Below are positions 25,432 through 33,320 of a stretch of DNA of 64,000 bases, piece after piece (position 1 is the stretch's first letter; each line of letters starts with the position of its first letter). The notes under the pieces are model-generated. The model did not search any database, had not been told where the DNA came from, and saw only the letters and a program-made list of their open reading frames with translations. Position numbers and translations under genes: made by a program. Source of the stretch: CAYMGM01 sp964390005 (GTDB lineage Bacteria; Pseudomonadota; Alphaproteobacteria; UBA9219); the NCBI GenBank assembly GCA_964390005.1, contig CAYMGM010000002.1, positions 1-64,000 of the forward strand. Reading direction: 5' to 3'.

Positions 25432-27687
25432 ATGAGATTCCTTCCCGATCTTCGCCGCTTTTCCATTTGGGCCTCGCGCATTGGCCTTGTGGGCAAGCTG
25501 GTCTTTGGCCTGATCGTCATGGCCGTCGCCAGTTGCATCGCCACCTATACCGCGATGACGCACTCGCCCTTCTTCGGCAACGACCCCACCGCCGTGACCG
25601 TTTTGCTGACGCTGGACTTTGTCTTTCTGTTGCTGCTCAGCGCCATTTTATCTTACCGGCTTTACACGATCTGGATGCGGCGGCGGCGCGGTCAGGTCGG
25701 CTCGCGCCTTCATGTGCGCATGGTCGCCGTCTTTTCGATGCTGGCCGTCGCGCCCGCCGTTTTGGTTGCCATGTTCGCCGCCGTCTTTTTCTATTTCGGC
25801 GTCGAAAGCTGGTTTTCACAGCGCGTTCAAACGGCTTTGGATGAATCGCAGCAAGTCGCCCAAGCCTATCTGCAAGAACATCAGCAAGTCTTACGCGCCG
25901 ACGCCCTTGCCATGGCCAACGACCTTAATCGCCAAGCCGTCCTTTTGGCCGAGGATCCTGTGCGTTTTAATCAAGTCGTCTCGGCCCAAGCCTATCTGCG
26001 CTCGTTGACCGAGGTTCTGGTTTTCGACGGTTCGGGAAAGATCCTCGCCCGCTCGGGCCTGACCTTTGCCCTGTCGTTCGAGCCTGTCACAGACGAGATG
26101 CGCGAGCGTGCGCGTAAGGGCGAAGTCGTCCTTTTGGTCAGCGACACCGATGATCGCGTGCGCGCGTTGGTGCGCTTGGACAATTTTGTGGATACCTATC
26201 TTTTCGTGGGCCGCTTGGTTGAGCCGAAAGTCCTGGCCCGCATGGAGGCGACTGAAAGCGCGGTCAAAGAATACAAAGATCTAAAAGAGCATAGCTCGGG
26301 CATCCGCGTGATGATCTCGCTGATCTTCTTGGCTGTCGCGCTTCTTTTGATGGTGGCGGCGGTTTTGCTGGGGCTTAGCTTTGCGACCAAACTGGTCCGG
26401 CCCATCAGCGAATTGATCCAAGCGACCGACCGCGTGCGCGGCGGCGATTTATCGGCGCGCGTGACCATCCCCCCGCTGAAGGCCGAGCAGGAAGACGAGC
26501 TAACCCAACTGGCGCGCGCCTTTAACCGCATGACAGACCAGCTTGAGACGCAGCGCACCGATCTGATCGAAGCCAACCGTCAGCTCGACCTGCGCCGCCG
26601 CTTTATGGAGGCCGTTTTGTCCGGCGTGTCGGCGGGCGTCATTGGCGTCGATCCCGACCGAACCATTCGGCTGATGAACAGCTCGGCCAGCGCGTTTTTT
26701 GGCATCACAAATGCCGATGCCTTGACCGGCCATCCGCTGAATGTTTTGGCCCCTGAAATCGATGCTTTGCTTGATAACATGCCGCGCAGCTCAAAACTCA
26801 CCGACGGCCAGGTCGAAATCCGCCGTCCGGGCGAGCCGACACGCACGCTTCTTGTCCGGCTGGCCGCCGAAAGACAGGGCAGCGATGTCAAAGGCTATGT
26901 CGTCACCTTTGACGATGTTTCCGAACTTGTCTCGGCCCAGCGCAAGGCGGCTTGGGCCGACGTTGCCCGCCGCATCGCGCATGAAATCAAAAACCCGCTG
27001 ACCCCCATCCAATTGTCTGCCGAACGCCTGCGCCGCAAATATGCCAGCGAAATTCAAACAGACCCCGAAGTTTTCAATACCTGTACCGACACCATTGTGC
27101 GACATGTCGAAGATATAGGCCGCATGGTGGACGAGTTTTCAGCCTTTGCCCGCATGCCCACCGCGGTCATCAAAGAACAAGATCTGCAAGAGCTTTGCCG
27201 TCAAACGGCCATGCTGCAAAGCACCAGCCGCGGCGACATTACCTATACCCGCCATTTGCCGGAAAAACCCTTTATGGCCTTTTGCGACGGGCGACAAATG
27301 GCGCAGGCATTAACCAATTTATTAAAAAACGCCGCCGAAGCCATTGATTCACGCCCCAAGACAGACGGCGAAGCGCTTCCCCGCGGCGAAATCACGCTTT
27401 CGCTTGATGAAGACGGCGATTTTGTCCGGCTTTCGGTCGCCGATAATGGCAAAGGCCTGCCCGTCGAAGAGCGCAACCGCCTGACCGAGCCCTATGTCAC
27501 AACGCGCAGCAAAGGAACGGGGCTTGGCCTTGCTATCGTCAAAAAGATCATGGAAGATCATAATGGCAAGTTGGTGCTGGAAGATCGCCCCGGCGGCGGC
27601 GCGGTTATTCGCTTGATTTGGCCGCGACACCTGGATTTACCTGTGATCGATGGACGCACAGACTTTGTCGAACGCCCGAATATCTGA
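25432..27687 (+). CDS. ntrY: sensor histidine kinase NtrY
   Basis: A membrane histidine kinase of about 751 residues; its partner is NtrX. Membrane segments lie near 18-42, 53-80, 96-123 and 292-318, with an extracytoplasmic sensor region between the third and fourth. HAMP follows (LVRPISELIQATDRVRGGDL), then a PAS domain, then the phospho-accepting His H517 in RRIAHEIKNPLTPIQLSAER, and an ATPase domain with LLKNAAEAID, DNGKGLP and GTGLGLAIVKKI. The ATG at 25432 is used (GAAGGA 10 bases upstream); a TTG at 25414 is less likely. The system is linked to nitrogen and redox or envelope control in relatives. Confidence 0.95.
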   Translation: MRFLPDLRRFSIWASRIGLVGKLVFGLIVMAVASCIATYTAMTHSPFFGNDPTAVTVLLTLDFVFLLLLSAILSYRLYTIWMRRRRGQVGSRLHVRMVAVFSMLAVAPAVLVAMFAAVFFYFGVESWFSQRVQTALDESQQVAQAYLQEHQQVLRADALAMANDLNRQAVLLAEDPVRFNQVVSAQAYLRSLTEVLVFDGSGKILARSGLTFALSFEPVTDEMRERARKGEVVLLVSDTDDRVRALVRLDNFVDTYLFVGRLVEPKVLARMEATESAVKEYKDLKEHSSGIRVMISLIFLAVALLLMVAAVLLGLSFATKLVRPISELIQATDRVRGGDLSARVTIPPLKAEQEDELTQLARAFNRMTDQLETQRTDLIEANRQLDLRRRFMEAVLSGVSAGVIGVDPDRTIRLMNSSASAFFGITNADALTGHPLNVLAPEIDALLDNMPRSSKLTDGQVEIRRPGEPTRTLLVRLAAERQGSDVKGYVVTFDDVSELVSAQRKAAWADVARRIAHEIKNPLTPIQLSAERLRRKYASEIQTDPEVFNTCTDTIVRHVEDIGRMVDEFSAFARMPTAVIKEQDLQELCRQTAMLQSTSRGDITYTRHLPEKPFMAFCDGRQMAQALTNLLKNAAEAIDSRPKTDGEALPRGEITLSLDEDGDFVRLSVADNGKGLPVEERNRLTEPYVTTRSKGTGLGLAIVKKIMEDHNGKLVLEDRPGGGAVIRLIWPRHLDLPVIDGRTDFVERPNI

Positions 27688-27772
27688 TACAAAGGATTGA
27701 ATCGCTTGAAAGGGCGAATCAGCCTTTCTCTTTTTACTTTGACGAAGAAGTCTTTCAAGGACCGATACCCCC

Positions 27773-29221
27773 ATGGCAGTGACCGCTAAAGACAAACAAC
27801 TGACGGACGATATTCTGATCGTCGATGACGAGGCAGATATCTGCCTGTTGATCGAAGGCATTTTAAACGACGAAGGTTTCAGAACGCGCAAGGCCATGAA
27901 CGCCGATTTGGCGCTGACTGAAATCGCGACGCGGCGGCCTAATCTTGTCATCTTGGATATTTGGCTTCAGGGCAGCAATCTGGACGGCCTGCAACTTCTT
28001 GACCGCATCGTGCGCGATAACCCCGGCGTGCCCGTTATTATGATCAGCGGCCACGGCAATATTGAAACGGCTGTCGCGGCCATCAAACGCGGCGCTTACG
28101 ATTTTATCGAAAAACCCTTCAAAGCCGATCGCTTGGTTTTGCAAGTCCGGCACGCGCTGGACACCGCGCGTCTGAAACGCGAAAACACCGAGCTGAAAAC
28201 GCGCGCGGGCGCCGAAACGGATCTGCTGGGCAAATCGGCCGCCGTCGTCCAAGTGCGCCAATTGATCGACCGCGTCGCACCAACCGGCAGCCGCGTGATG
28301 ATCATGGGCCCGTCCGGCGCTGGCAAAGAAGTGGCCGCGCGGCTTTTGCATGCGCGCTCGAAACGCGCCAGCGGCCCCTTTATCGTCATTAACTGCGCCG
28401 TTTTGCACTCTGAACAGATCGAGGTTGAGCTTTTCGGCGTCGAAGGCGACACCGTCGGCCAAGGCCGCAAAACAGGCCTGTTCGAGCAAGCGCACGGCGG
28501 CACGCTGTACCTTGACGAAATCAGCGATATGCCGGTCGATACGCAAGGCAAAATCGTTCGCTTTCTGCAAGAGCAAGAGTTCACGCGCGTAGGCGGCACG
28601 ACGCGCGTTTCGGTGGATGTGCGCGTTGTGGCTTCCAGCAACCGCGACCTTCAAACCGAAATGCAGGCAGGCCGCATTCGGCAAGATCTGTATTACCGCC
28701 TGTCGGTTGTGCCGATCATGATCCCATCGCTGGCCGACCGGCGCGAAGACATTCCCTACCTCGCCCAGTATTTTCTGGCGCGCGCGGCGGAAACGTCGGG
28801 TCTTGTTCCGCGCAAATTGGGCGAAGACGCCTTGGCCGCGCTGCAAGCCTATAGCTGGCCCGGCAATGTCCGCCAATTGCGCAACGCGATGGAATGGCTT
28901 TTGATCATGACGCCGGGCGATCCGGCTGAACCCATTCGCGCCGATATGCTGCCGCCCGATGTCACGTCATCGACGCCAAACGTTTTGCGTTGGGAACATG
29001 GCGGCGAGATCATGACGCTGCCGCTGCGCGAAGCGCGCGAGATGTTCGAGCGCGAATATCTTCTGGCGCAAGTGACGCGCTTTGGTGGCAATATCTCGCG
29101 CACAGCCAATTTCATCGGCATGGAACGCTCGGCCCTTCACCGTAAGTTGAAGCTTTTAGGCGTCCACGGCGGAAATGGCGGCGAGGCTGGCGCAGATGAG
29201 CCCCAGCAGCAATCGGCTTAA
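27773..29221 (+). CDS. ntrX: response regulator NtrX
   Basis: A 482-residue NtrC-family regulator paired with NtrY. The receiver (1-125) has phospho-acceptor D62 in LVILDIWLQG and K near KPFKADRL. The AAA+ domain has Walker A GPSGAGKE at 179-186 and TLYLDEISDMP as Walker B. A Fis-type helix-turn-helix lies at the end (NISRTANFIGMERSALHRKL). The GAFTGA loop that contacts sigma-54 is absent: the corresponding stretch reads LFGVEGDTVGQGRKTGLFEQ. That is normal for NtrX and suggests action without sigma-54. It lies 85 bases after ntrY; trkA/hfq do not follow. Confidence 0.95.
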   Translation: MAVTAKDKQLTDDILIVDDEADICLLIEGILNDEGFRTRKAMNADLALTEIATRRPNLVILDIWLQGSNLDGLQLLDRIVRDNPGVPVIMISGHGNIETAVAAIKRGAYDFIEKPFKADRLVLQVRHALDTARLKRENTELKTRAGAETDLLGKSAAVVQVRQLIDRVAPTGSRVMIMGPSGAGKEVAARLLHARSKRASGPFIVINCAVLHSEQIEVELFGVEGDTVGQGRKTGLFEQAHGGTLYLDEISDMPVDTQGKIVRFLQEQEFTRVGGTTRVSVDVRVVASSNRDLQTEMQAGRIRQDLYYRLSVVPIMIPSLADRREDIPYLAQYFLARAAETSGLVPRKLGEDALAALQAYSWPGNVRQLRNAMEWLLIMTPGDPAEPIRADMLPPDVTSSTPNVLRWEHGGEIMTLPLREAREMFEREYLLAQVTRFGGNISRTANFIGMERSALHRKLKLLGVHGGNGGEAGADEPQQQSA

Positions 29222-29295
29222 GTCATACCGCCTTCAAAAGGCGGCCCTCTGGTTTGACGCATGAGATCTTCCCCAAAGCCCAGCCCCCTTCAAGC

Positions 29296-29412
29296 GTCAT
29301 CCCCGCGGAGGCGGGGATCCAGAGGACCTGTCCGATTAAAACGTGGCTATAGGGCCTGTCTCTATGCGTGCAACCGCAACGCCCCCTGGATCCCCGCCTC
29401 CGCGGGGATGAC
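29296..29412. repeat. REP/BIME-like element, triplication copy 1
   Basis: A 117-bp element with inverted arms (GTCATCCCCGCGGAGGCGGG at the left, complement at the right). Its right arm ends 7 bases before the ATG of the first DUF192 fragment, so it is part of that leader. Confidence 0.88.
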
Positions 29413-29419
29413 GAAAGGG

Positions 29420-29602
29420 ATGAAAATCTGGCGCTTGATCGCCAACCTACTGATCTTGTTTTTTGTCTGCCTTGCGCCGCTGCACGCGCCGCCCCAAACG
29501 CCCGTCCCAACCTTTAACAAAGACGTTTTCCCCATCGACCTTTCCAATGACATTGGCCTTTCTCTTCAAATCCAAAGAGCAACCGTCACGGACAACGCAT
29601 GA
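29420..29602 (+). pseudogene. truncated DUF192 gene start, copy 1
   Basis: A 60-codon frame starting MKIWRLIANLLILFFVCLAP, a signal-peptide-like leader matching the intact gene at 30114. It continues with TFNKDVFPIDLSNDIGLSLQ, which aligns loosely with AFDKGSAIIDTRDGRHVTFQ of the intact protein, then stops. The catalytic or core DUF192 region is missing. It is most likely a remnant of a duplicated 5-prime end; expression as a short secreted peptide cannot be excluded. Confidence 0.6.
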
Positions 29603-29642
29603 GCCCCCTGCCGCAAAACCCCACCTCCCTCTCCTCTCAAGC

Positions 29643-29759
29643 GTCATCCCCGCGGAGGCGGGGATCCAGAGGGCCTGTCCGATTAAAACGTGGCTATGGG
29701 GCTTGTCTCTATGCGCGCAACCGCAACGCCCCCTGGATCCCCGCCTCCGCGGGGATGAC
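29643..29759. repeat. REP/BIME-like element, triplication copy 2
   Basis: A 117-bp element nearly identical to the copies at 29296 and 29990. Confidence 0.88.
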
Positions 29760-29916
29760 GAAGGGGAAGATAGTCTGGCGCTTGATCGCCAAACGATTTA
29801 TCCTCTTTTTCATATGTGCAATACCGCCGTGTGGCACAGGCCCATGCACCGGACCAACCTTTAACAAAAGTCTTTCTATCATCGCCAGTTTCAACGGCAT
29901 CGACCTTTCTCTTTAA
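29755..29916 (+). pseudogene. truncated DUF192 gene start, copy 2
   Basis: A degenerate copy of the leader: KIVWRLIAKRFILFFICAIP, then TFNKSLSIIASFNGIDLSL and a stop. The ATG used by the intact gene is changed (AAGGGGAAGATA in place of AAGGGGATGAAA), leaving only an ATG inside the repeat arm at 29755. The leader is interrupted by charged residues and is a poor signal peptide. It is more decayed than copy 1. Confidence 0.6.
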
Positions 29917-29989
29917 ATCCAAAGAGCCTCTCTCACGGATAACGCATGAGCCCCCTGCCGCAAACCCCCACCTTCCTCTCCTCTCAAGC

Positions 29990-30106
29990 GTCATCCCCGC
30001 GGAGGCGGGGATCCAGAGGGCCTGTCCGATTAAAACGTGGCTATGGGGCTTGTCTCTATGCGCGCAACCGCAACGCCCCCTGGATCCCCGCCTCCGCGGG
30101 GATGAC
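29990..30106. repeat. REP/BIME-like element, triplication copy 3
   Basis: A 117-bp element whose right arm ends 7 bases before the ATG of the intact DUF192 gene, so the hairpin is part of that gene's leader and could hide or expose its ribosome site. Confidence 0.88.
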
Positions 30107-30113
30107 GAAGGGG

Positions 30114-30602
30114 ATGAAAATCTGGCGCTTGATCGCCAGCCTATTGATCCTGTGTTCAGCCTGCCTTGCGCCGCTGCCGGCCCAGGCTGGATTACGTTCC
30201 CCCGCCTTCGACAAAGGCAGCGCCATCATTGATACGCGCGATGGCCGTCATGTGACCTTTCAAGTTGAAATGGCGCGCACGCCTGAACAGCAAGCCTATG
30301 GCTTGATGAACAGACAAAAACTGACCTCAACCGAAGGCATGCTTTTTATTTTTGCGCCGCCGCGGCCCGTCACGTTTTGGATGAAGGACACGCCTTTATC
30401 GTTGGATATGCTTTTCATTGATGAAAAAGGGCGCGTCCTTCAGATTCACGACCAGGCCAAACCTTTTGACGAAACGCCGATCACAGCGCCGCACCCTGTG
30501 GCCTATGTCTTAGAGATCAAAGGCGGGCAAGCGCGATATCTAGGACTCCGCGTGGGGGATACATTAAAAACGGATGAAGGCTTTTCTTCCGGCCCACGAT
30601 AA
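30114..30602 (+). CDS. secreted DUF192-family protein
   Basis: A 162-residue exported protein. Signal peptide MKIWRLIASLLILCSACLAP with probable cleavage after AQA near residue 25. The DUF192 core follows: FQVEMARTPEQQAYGLMNR, MLFIFAPPRPVTFWMKDTPL, DMLFIDEKGRV and YVLEIKGGQARYLGLRVGD, all family hallmarks. The family is widespread and has no settled function. The start at 30114 is at the end of a repeat arm with AAGGGG directly before it; an in-frame ATG at 30102 inside the arm is an alternative. It is the only complete copy of the triplicated unit. Convergent with panB, 8 bases away. Confidence 0.88.
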   Translation: MKIWRLIASLLILCSACLAPLPAQAGLRSPAFDKGSAIIDTRDGRHVTFQVEMARTPEQQAYGLMNRQKLTSTEGMLFIFAPPRPVTFWMKDTPLSLDMLFIDEKGRVLQIHDQAKPFDETPITAPHPVAYVLEIKGGQARYLGLRVGDTLKTDEGFSSGPR

Positions 30603-30610
30603 AACGTTTT

Positions 30611-31432
30611 TTACATCTTCCCGCTGAAGCAATGCGCGGACCCCGGAAAAAGGCGCTCACGCACCTCCTGCGCATAACAAGAAACCGCTTGATCAATAAC
30701 CTCTTCCAGATTGGCGTAGGCTTTGACAAACTTAGGCTTAAAGCCGCTGTTGACGCCCAGCATATCGTCCGTCACGAGGACCTGCCCATCGCAGGCTGGC
30801 GAAGCCCCAATGCCGATGACGGGAATAGGCAATCGTTCAGTCAAAGCGCGCGCCAACGGCTCAGCCGTTTTTTCAATCACAACCGAGAAAGCGCCCGCCG
30901 CCGCGACAGCCTCGGCATCGCGCGTGATCTTGGCCGCGCCCTCTTCCGTGCCGCCTTGCAAACCATAGCCGCCCAGCGCGTTGACGGCTTGAGGCGTCAG
31001 CCCCACATGCGCCATCACTGGAATCCCGCGCTGCGATAAAAAGGCGATGGTCTCGGCCATCGCTTCGCCGCCTTCAAGCTTCACCGCGCCGCAACCGGTC
31101 TCAGCCAACAATCTTTTGGCATGGTGAAAGGCTTGCGCGGGCGACTCTTCATAGGTTCCAAAAGGCATATCGATAACGATCAAAGCCTTTTGCGTTCCGC
31201 GCACAACGGCAGCGCCATGGGCGATCATCATATCAAGCGTGACAGGCAGCGTACTGTCAAAACCATAAATGACCATGCCGAGGCTATCGCCAACCAGCAG
31301 CATATCGACATGCGGATCGTATATTTTCGCAAGCGGCGCGGTATAGGCAGTTAAGCACACCAAAGGCGTGCCGCCCTTGCGGGCTTGAAAGGCGGGAACT
31401 GTCAGACGGCGGATAGGAACTTGAGCGCTCAT
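30611..31432 (-). CDS. panB: 3-methyl-2-oxobutanoate hydroxymethyltransferase
   Basis: PanB makes ketopantoate from ketoisovalerate and methylenetetrahydrofolate, the first step to pantothenate and coenzyme A. The 273-residue sequence has LTAYTAPLAKI, MLLVGDSLGMVIYG with metal-binding Asp, DMPFGTYEESP, VKLEGG, MAHVGLTPQ and IGIGASPACDGQVLVTDDML, all expected. Length is normal. No panC is adjacent. It ends 8 bases from the convergent DUF192 gene and starts 54 bases from the stop of the upstream 2H gene on the same strand, with a terminator between. Confidence 0.95.
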   Translation of the reverse strand: MSAQVPIRRLTVPAFQARKGGTPLVCLTAYTAPLAKIYDPHVDMLLVGDSLGMVIYGFDSTLPVTLDMMIAHGAAVVRGTQKALIVIDMPFGTYEESPAQAFHHAKRLLAETGCGAVKLEGGEAMAETIAFLSQRGIPVMAHVGLTPQAVNALGGYGLQGGTEEGAAKITRDAEAVAAAGAFSVVIEKTAEPLARALTERLPIPVIGIGASPACDGQVLVTDDMLGVNSGFKPKFVKAYANLEEVIDQAVSCYAQEVRERLFPGSAHCFSGKM

Positions 31433-31472
31433 TTCTTCTTTTTAGCAGAAACGAGCGCCCAAAACACTTTTT

Positions 31473-31500
31473 AAAAACGAAGGGGCTTAAAGTGCCTTCG
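31473..31500 (-). terminator. intrinsic terminator of the first 2H gene
   Basis: Read on the minus strand, CGAAGG pairs with CCTTCG across a loop that includes the stop codon, and is followed by TTTTT. The stem overlaps the last codons of the 2H gene, and separates it from panB. Confidence 0.65.
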
Positions 31501-32251
31501 CGGGGACAACCTGCCGAATCTGGCGTACGATCGACGGAAGCTTGGGCGCAATCTCCTTCAACTGCGCGGCATAACACAAAACGCAGCGAAATTGCCCATT
31601 CGGGCCCGAAAGCCCCAAGGCCAGCGAACCCTTTTTCGGACCAGGCGGCACCATGCCATATTCATCCAAAGAAACGATCCGGGGACCGGCCTCTTTTGTT
31701 TCGACAGGGGCAGCCAGCAAGGTCCAATGCGGGTTCCAGCCTTGGGCACCAAGCTTTGTCACGGGCGTGGCTTCGGCATGACCGACAGCCGCATGGAATT
31801 TAGCCTGCACATCAAGCAGGGCTTCATCGCGATCAATATCGATCCACGACACGGCATCCATCTGGCCGGGCTGCGCCAAGAAGCGTGGTAGTTCAGGGAA
31901 CATCGAAAGTCCGCGCGCCACAACAACCGTTGGCAAGACCGCTTCATCGCAAGCGATTGCAAAAGCCTCTGCAGTCTTTGCCGCTTGTTCCGGTGTCGCC
32001 CAAAAATGCATCAAAGTCGCATGAGGAAGCGATGACTTGCCCACCAAAGAATAATTATTGGCAGCCGATTGAACACGTCCATCAAGGTCTTCCATACCGT
32101 TGACCAAAACGTAGGAGGTGTTTTTATAGGCCTGTGCCACCATCGTTTGCGACAAGCGCGAAGCTTGCAAACGCGCTTCCGTATCGGGAATGAAGGCAAA
32201 ATGAAAAAGGAGCTGATCGCCTCTCGTCGCAAAAGTTTGAATCTGATCCAT
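31487..32251 (-). CDS. 2H-phosphoesterase-like protein (paralogue A)
   Basis: A 254-residue protein with the two HxT motifs that define the 2H phosphoesterase superfamily: H77-A-T79 in LPHATLMHFWA and H175-W-T177 in WNPHWTLLAA. The spacing of about 100 residues is typical. Family members (LigT, CPDase, mRNA/tRNA end-processing and cyclic-nucleotide phosphodiesterases) cleave 2-prime,5-prime or cyclic phosphates. The C-terminal segment GPxxGSLALGLSGPNGQFRC is shared with paralogue B only and I do not recognise it. No signal peptide. It has its own promoter region and terminator. The substrate is unknown. Confidence 0.75.
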   Translation of the reverse strand: MDQIQTFATRGDQLLFHFAFIPDTEARLQASRLSQTMVAQAYKNTSYVLVNGMEDLDGRVQSAANNYSLVGKSSLPHATLMHFWATPEQAAKTAEAFAIACDEAVLPTVVVARGLSMFPELPRFLAQPGQMDAVSWIDIDRDEALLDVQAKFHAAVGHAEATPVTKLGAQGWNPHWTLLAAPVETKEAGPRIVSLDEYGMVPPGPKKGSLALGLSGPNGQFRCVLCYAAQLKEIAPKLPSIVRQIRQVVPAKAL

Positions 32252-32301
32252 TGATAAACCTCGTAAATAGAAAAAAGACGCGGAAGCCTATCAATTGAGA
32301 A

Positions 32302-32317
32302 ATAATTGCGCGAGCAT
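32302..32317. promoter_or_regulatory. conserved motif upstream of 2H gene A
   Basis: ATAATTGCGCGAGCAT starts 51 bases before the start codon of the 2H gene. The copy upstream of paralogue B sits at exactly the same distance and reads ATACTTGCGCGAGTAT. The shared TTGCGCGAG core in otherwise diverged AT-rich DNA suggests an operator or upstream promoter element. Confidence 0.5.
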
Positions 32318-32330
32318 TTTTTATGCTTAA

Positions 32331-32363
32331 TAAAAAGGCTGAAAGAAACTTTCCGCCTTTTTA
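32331..32363 (-). terminator. intrinsic terminator of 2H gene B
   Basis: A 15-bp stem with one mismatch (TAAAAAGGCTGAAAG against CTTTCCGCCTTTTTA) and a 3-base loop, 47 bases after the stop of paralogue B. It separates the two duplicated genes. Confidence 0.85.
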
Positions 32364-32409
32364 AACCATGCTTTTCGGTATCTCTTAGCGTTTGAAAAGC
32401 GGCCACAGC

Positions 32410-33189
32410 TTAATGGGCATTCATAGCGGCAGCCTGCCGAATCCGGCGCACCATCGACGGAAGCTTGGGGGCAATCGCCTCCAGCTGCCCAGCATACCCA
32501 AAAACGCAGCGGAACTGCCCATTCGGGCCCGAAAGCCCCAGCGCCAGCGAACCCGTTTTCGAACCAGAGGGCACCTTAATGCCTTTTTCCAAACATTGAT
32601 CCAAAGTAACGTGACGCGCGCCCGTCTCTTTGCTTTCGGCAGGCGCCACCGACAAAGTCAAATGTGGGGTCCAAGCATTGTCAACCCCCAGTTTCGTCAC
32701 AGGGGTTCCCCCTGCAAAATCGACAGCCATTTGGAAATAGTACTGCGTATTATCCAAAGACTTGTTGCGCTCAACATCAATCCACGAAACAGCATCGTAG
32801 TCATATGACTTGCTCAAAAAACGCGGCGTTCTTGGAAACATCGAAAGCCCGCCTGTGACGACCTCGGTCGGGAGATTCTTTCTTTGTTCAATAGCGGAAA
32901 AATACTTAAGGGCCTCAGCCGCTTGTTCCGGCGTCGCCCAAAAATGCATCAACGTTACATGCGGAAGCGATTCTTTGCCCGACAGGCTATAGTTATCATC
33001 AACTGTCTTAACGCGACCGTCGTCATTTTTCTCGCCTTCAACCAAAACATAGGAGGCGTTTTCATGGGCCTGAGCGACCATTGTTTGCGACAGGCGCGAG
33101 GCGCGCAGACGCGTGACCTCATTAGGAATAAAGGCAAAATGGAAAAGAAGCTGATCGCCTTTTGTGGCAAAGGTTTGAATCGCGTCCAT
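32410..33189 (-). CDS. 2H-phosphoesterase-like protein (paralogue B)
   Basis: A 259-residue paralogue of the neighbouring gene, identical at most positions over the first 85 residues (QTFATxGDQLLFHFAFIP; RASRLSQTMVAQA). The two catalytic motifs are H77-V-T79 (LPHVTLMHFWA) and H176-L-T178 (TPHLTLSVAP). Differences concentrate between residues 95-110, 125-160 and 195-215, which probably line the substrate pocket. The gene, its upstream motif and a terminator form one duplicated unit. It lies downstream of secD but is cut off from it by a strong terminator. Confidence 0.75.
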   Translation of the reverse strand: MDAIQTFATKGDQLLFHFAFIPNEVTRLRASRLSQTMVAQAHENASYVLVEGEKNDDGRVKTVDDNYSLSGKESLPHVTLMHFWATPEQAAEALKYFSAIEQRKNLPTEVVTGGLSMFPRTPRFLSKSYDYDAVSWIDVERNKSLDNTQYYFQMAVDFAGGTPVTKLGVDNAWTPHLTLSVAPAESKETGARHVTLDQCLEKGIKVPSGSKTGSLALGLSGPNGQFRCVFGYAGQLEAIAPKLPSMVRRIRQAAAMNAH

Positions 33190-33239
33190 TTGAAAACTCC
33201 TAAATAGGAAAATTGATAATTAAAGATATCAATAAATAA

Positions 33240-33255
33240 ATACTTGCGCGAGTAT
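33240..33255. promoter_or_regulatory. conserved palindromic motif upstream of 2H gene B
   Basis: ATACTTGCGCGAGTAT is almost a perfect palindrome (arms ATACT/AGTAT around TGCGCG). It starts 51 bases before the start codon, the same distance as the related motif of paralogue A at 32302. Such a dyad is what a dimeric regulator would bind; no regulator is encoded nearby. Confidence 0.55.
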
Positions 33256-33267
33256 TTTCGCACATCC

Positions 33268-33306
33268 AACAAAAAAGGCGGAAGGAATCCTTCCGCCTTT
33301 TTTGTT
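33268..33306. terminator. strong intrinsic terminator after secD
   Basis: A perfect 18-bp stem (AACAAAAAAGGCGGAAGG and complement) with a 3-base loop and T-runs on both strands, 15 bases after the secD stop. It ends the yajC-secD transcript before any secF. Confidence 0.93.
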
Positions 33307-33320
33307 AACCATTCGTCCAA

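Larger units (their letters stand above)
29291..30331 (+). repeat. 347-bp direct tandem triplication
   Basis: Three direct copies start at 29291, 29638 and 29985, exactly 347 bp apart. Each begins caagcGTCATCCCCGCGGAG, carries a complete REP/BIME-like element, then a short coding stretch beginning with a hydrophobic leader (WRLIA...). Copies 1 and 2 end with the same ATGAGCCCCCTGCCGCAAA segment and a CT-rich tract leading into the next copy. The element part is nearly identical in all three, while the coding part differs clearly. Copy 3 runs into the intact DUF192 gene. The 892 bases between ntrX and that gene hold nothing else. Confidence 0.9.

Noticed and set aside
27773..29221. NtrX damaged by loss of GAFTGA
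   Set aside because: NtrX proteins normally lack the sigma-54 contact loop, so this is the family state and not decay.
29291..30110. CRISPR-like repeat array
   Set aside because: The repeats are 347-bp units with coding parts, not short repeats with unique spacers, and no cas genes are present.
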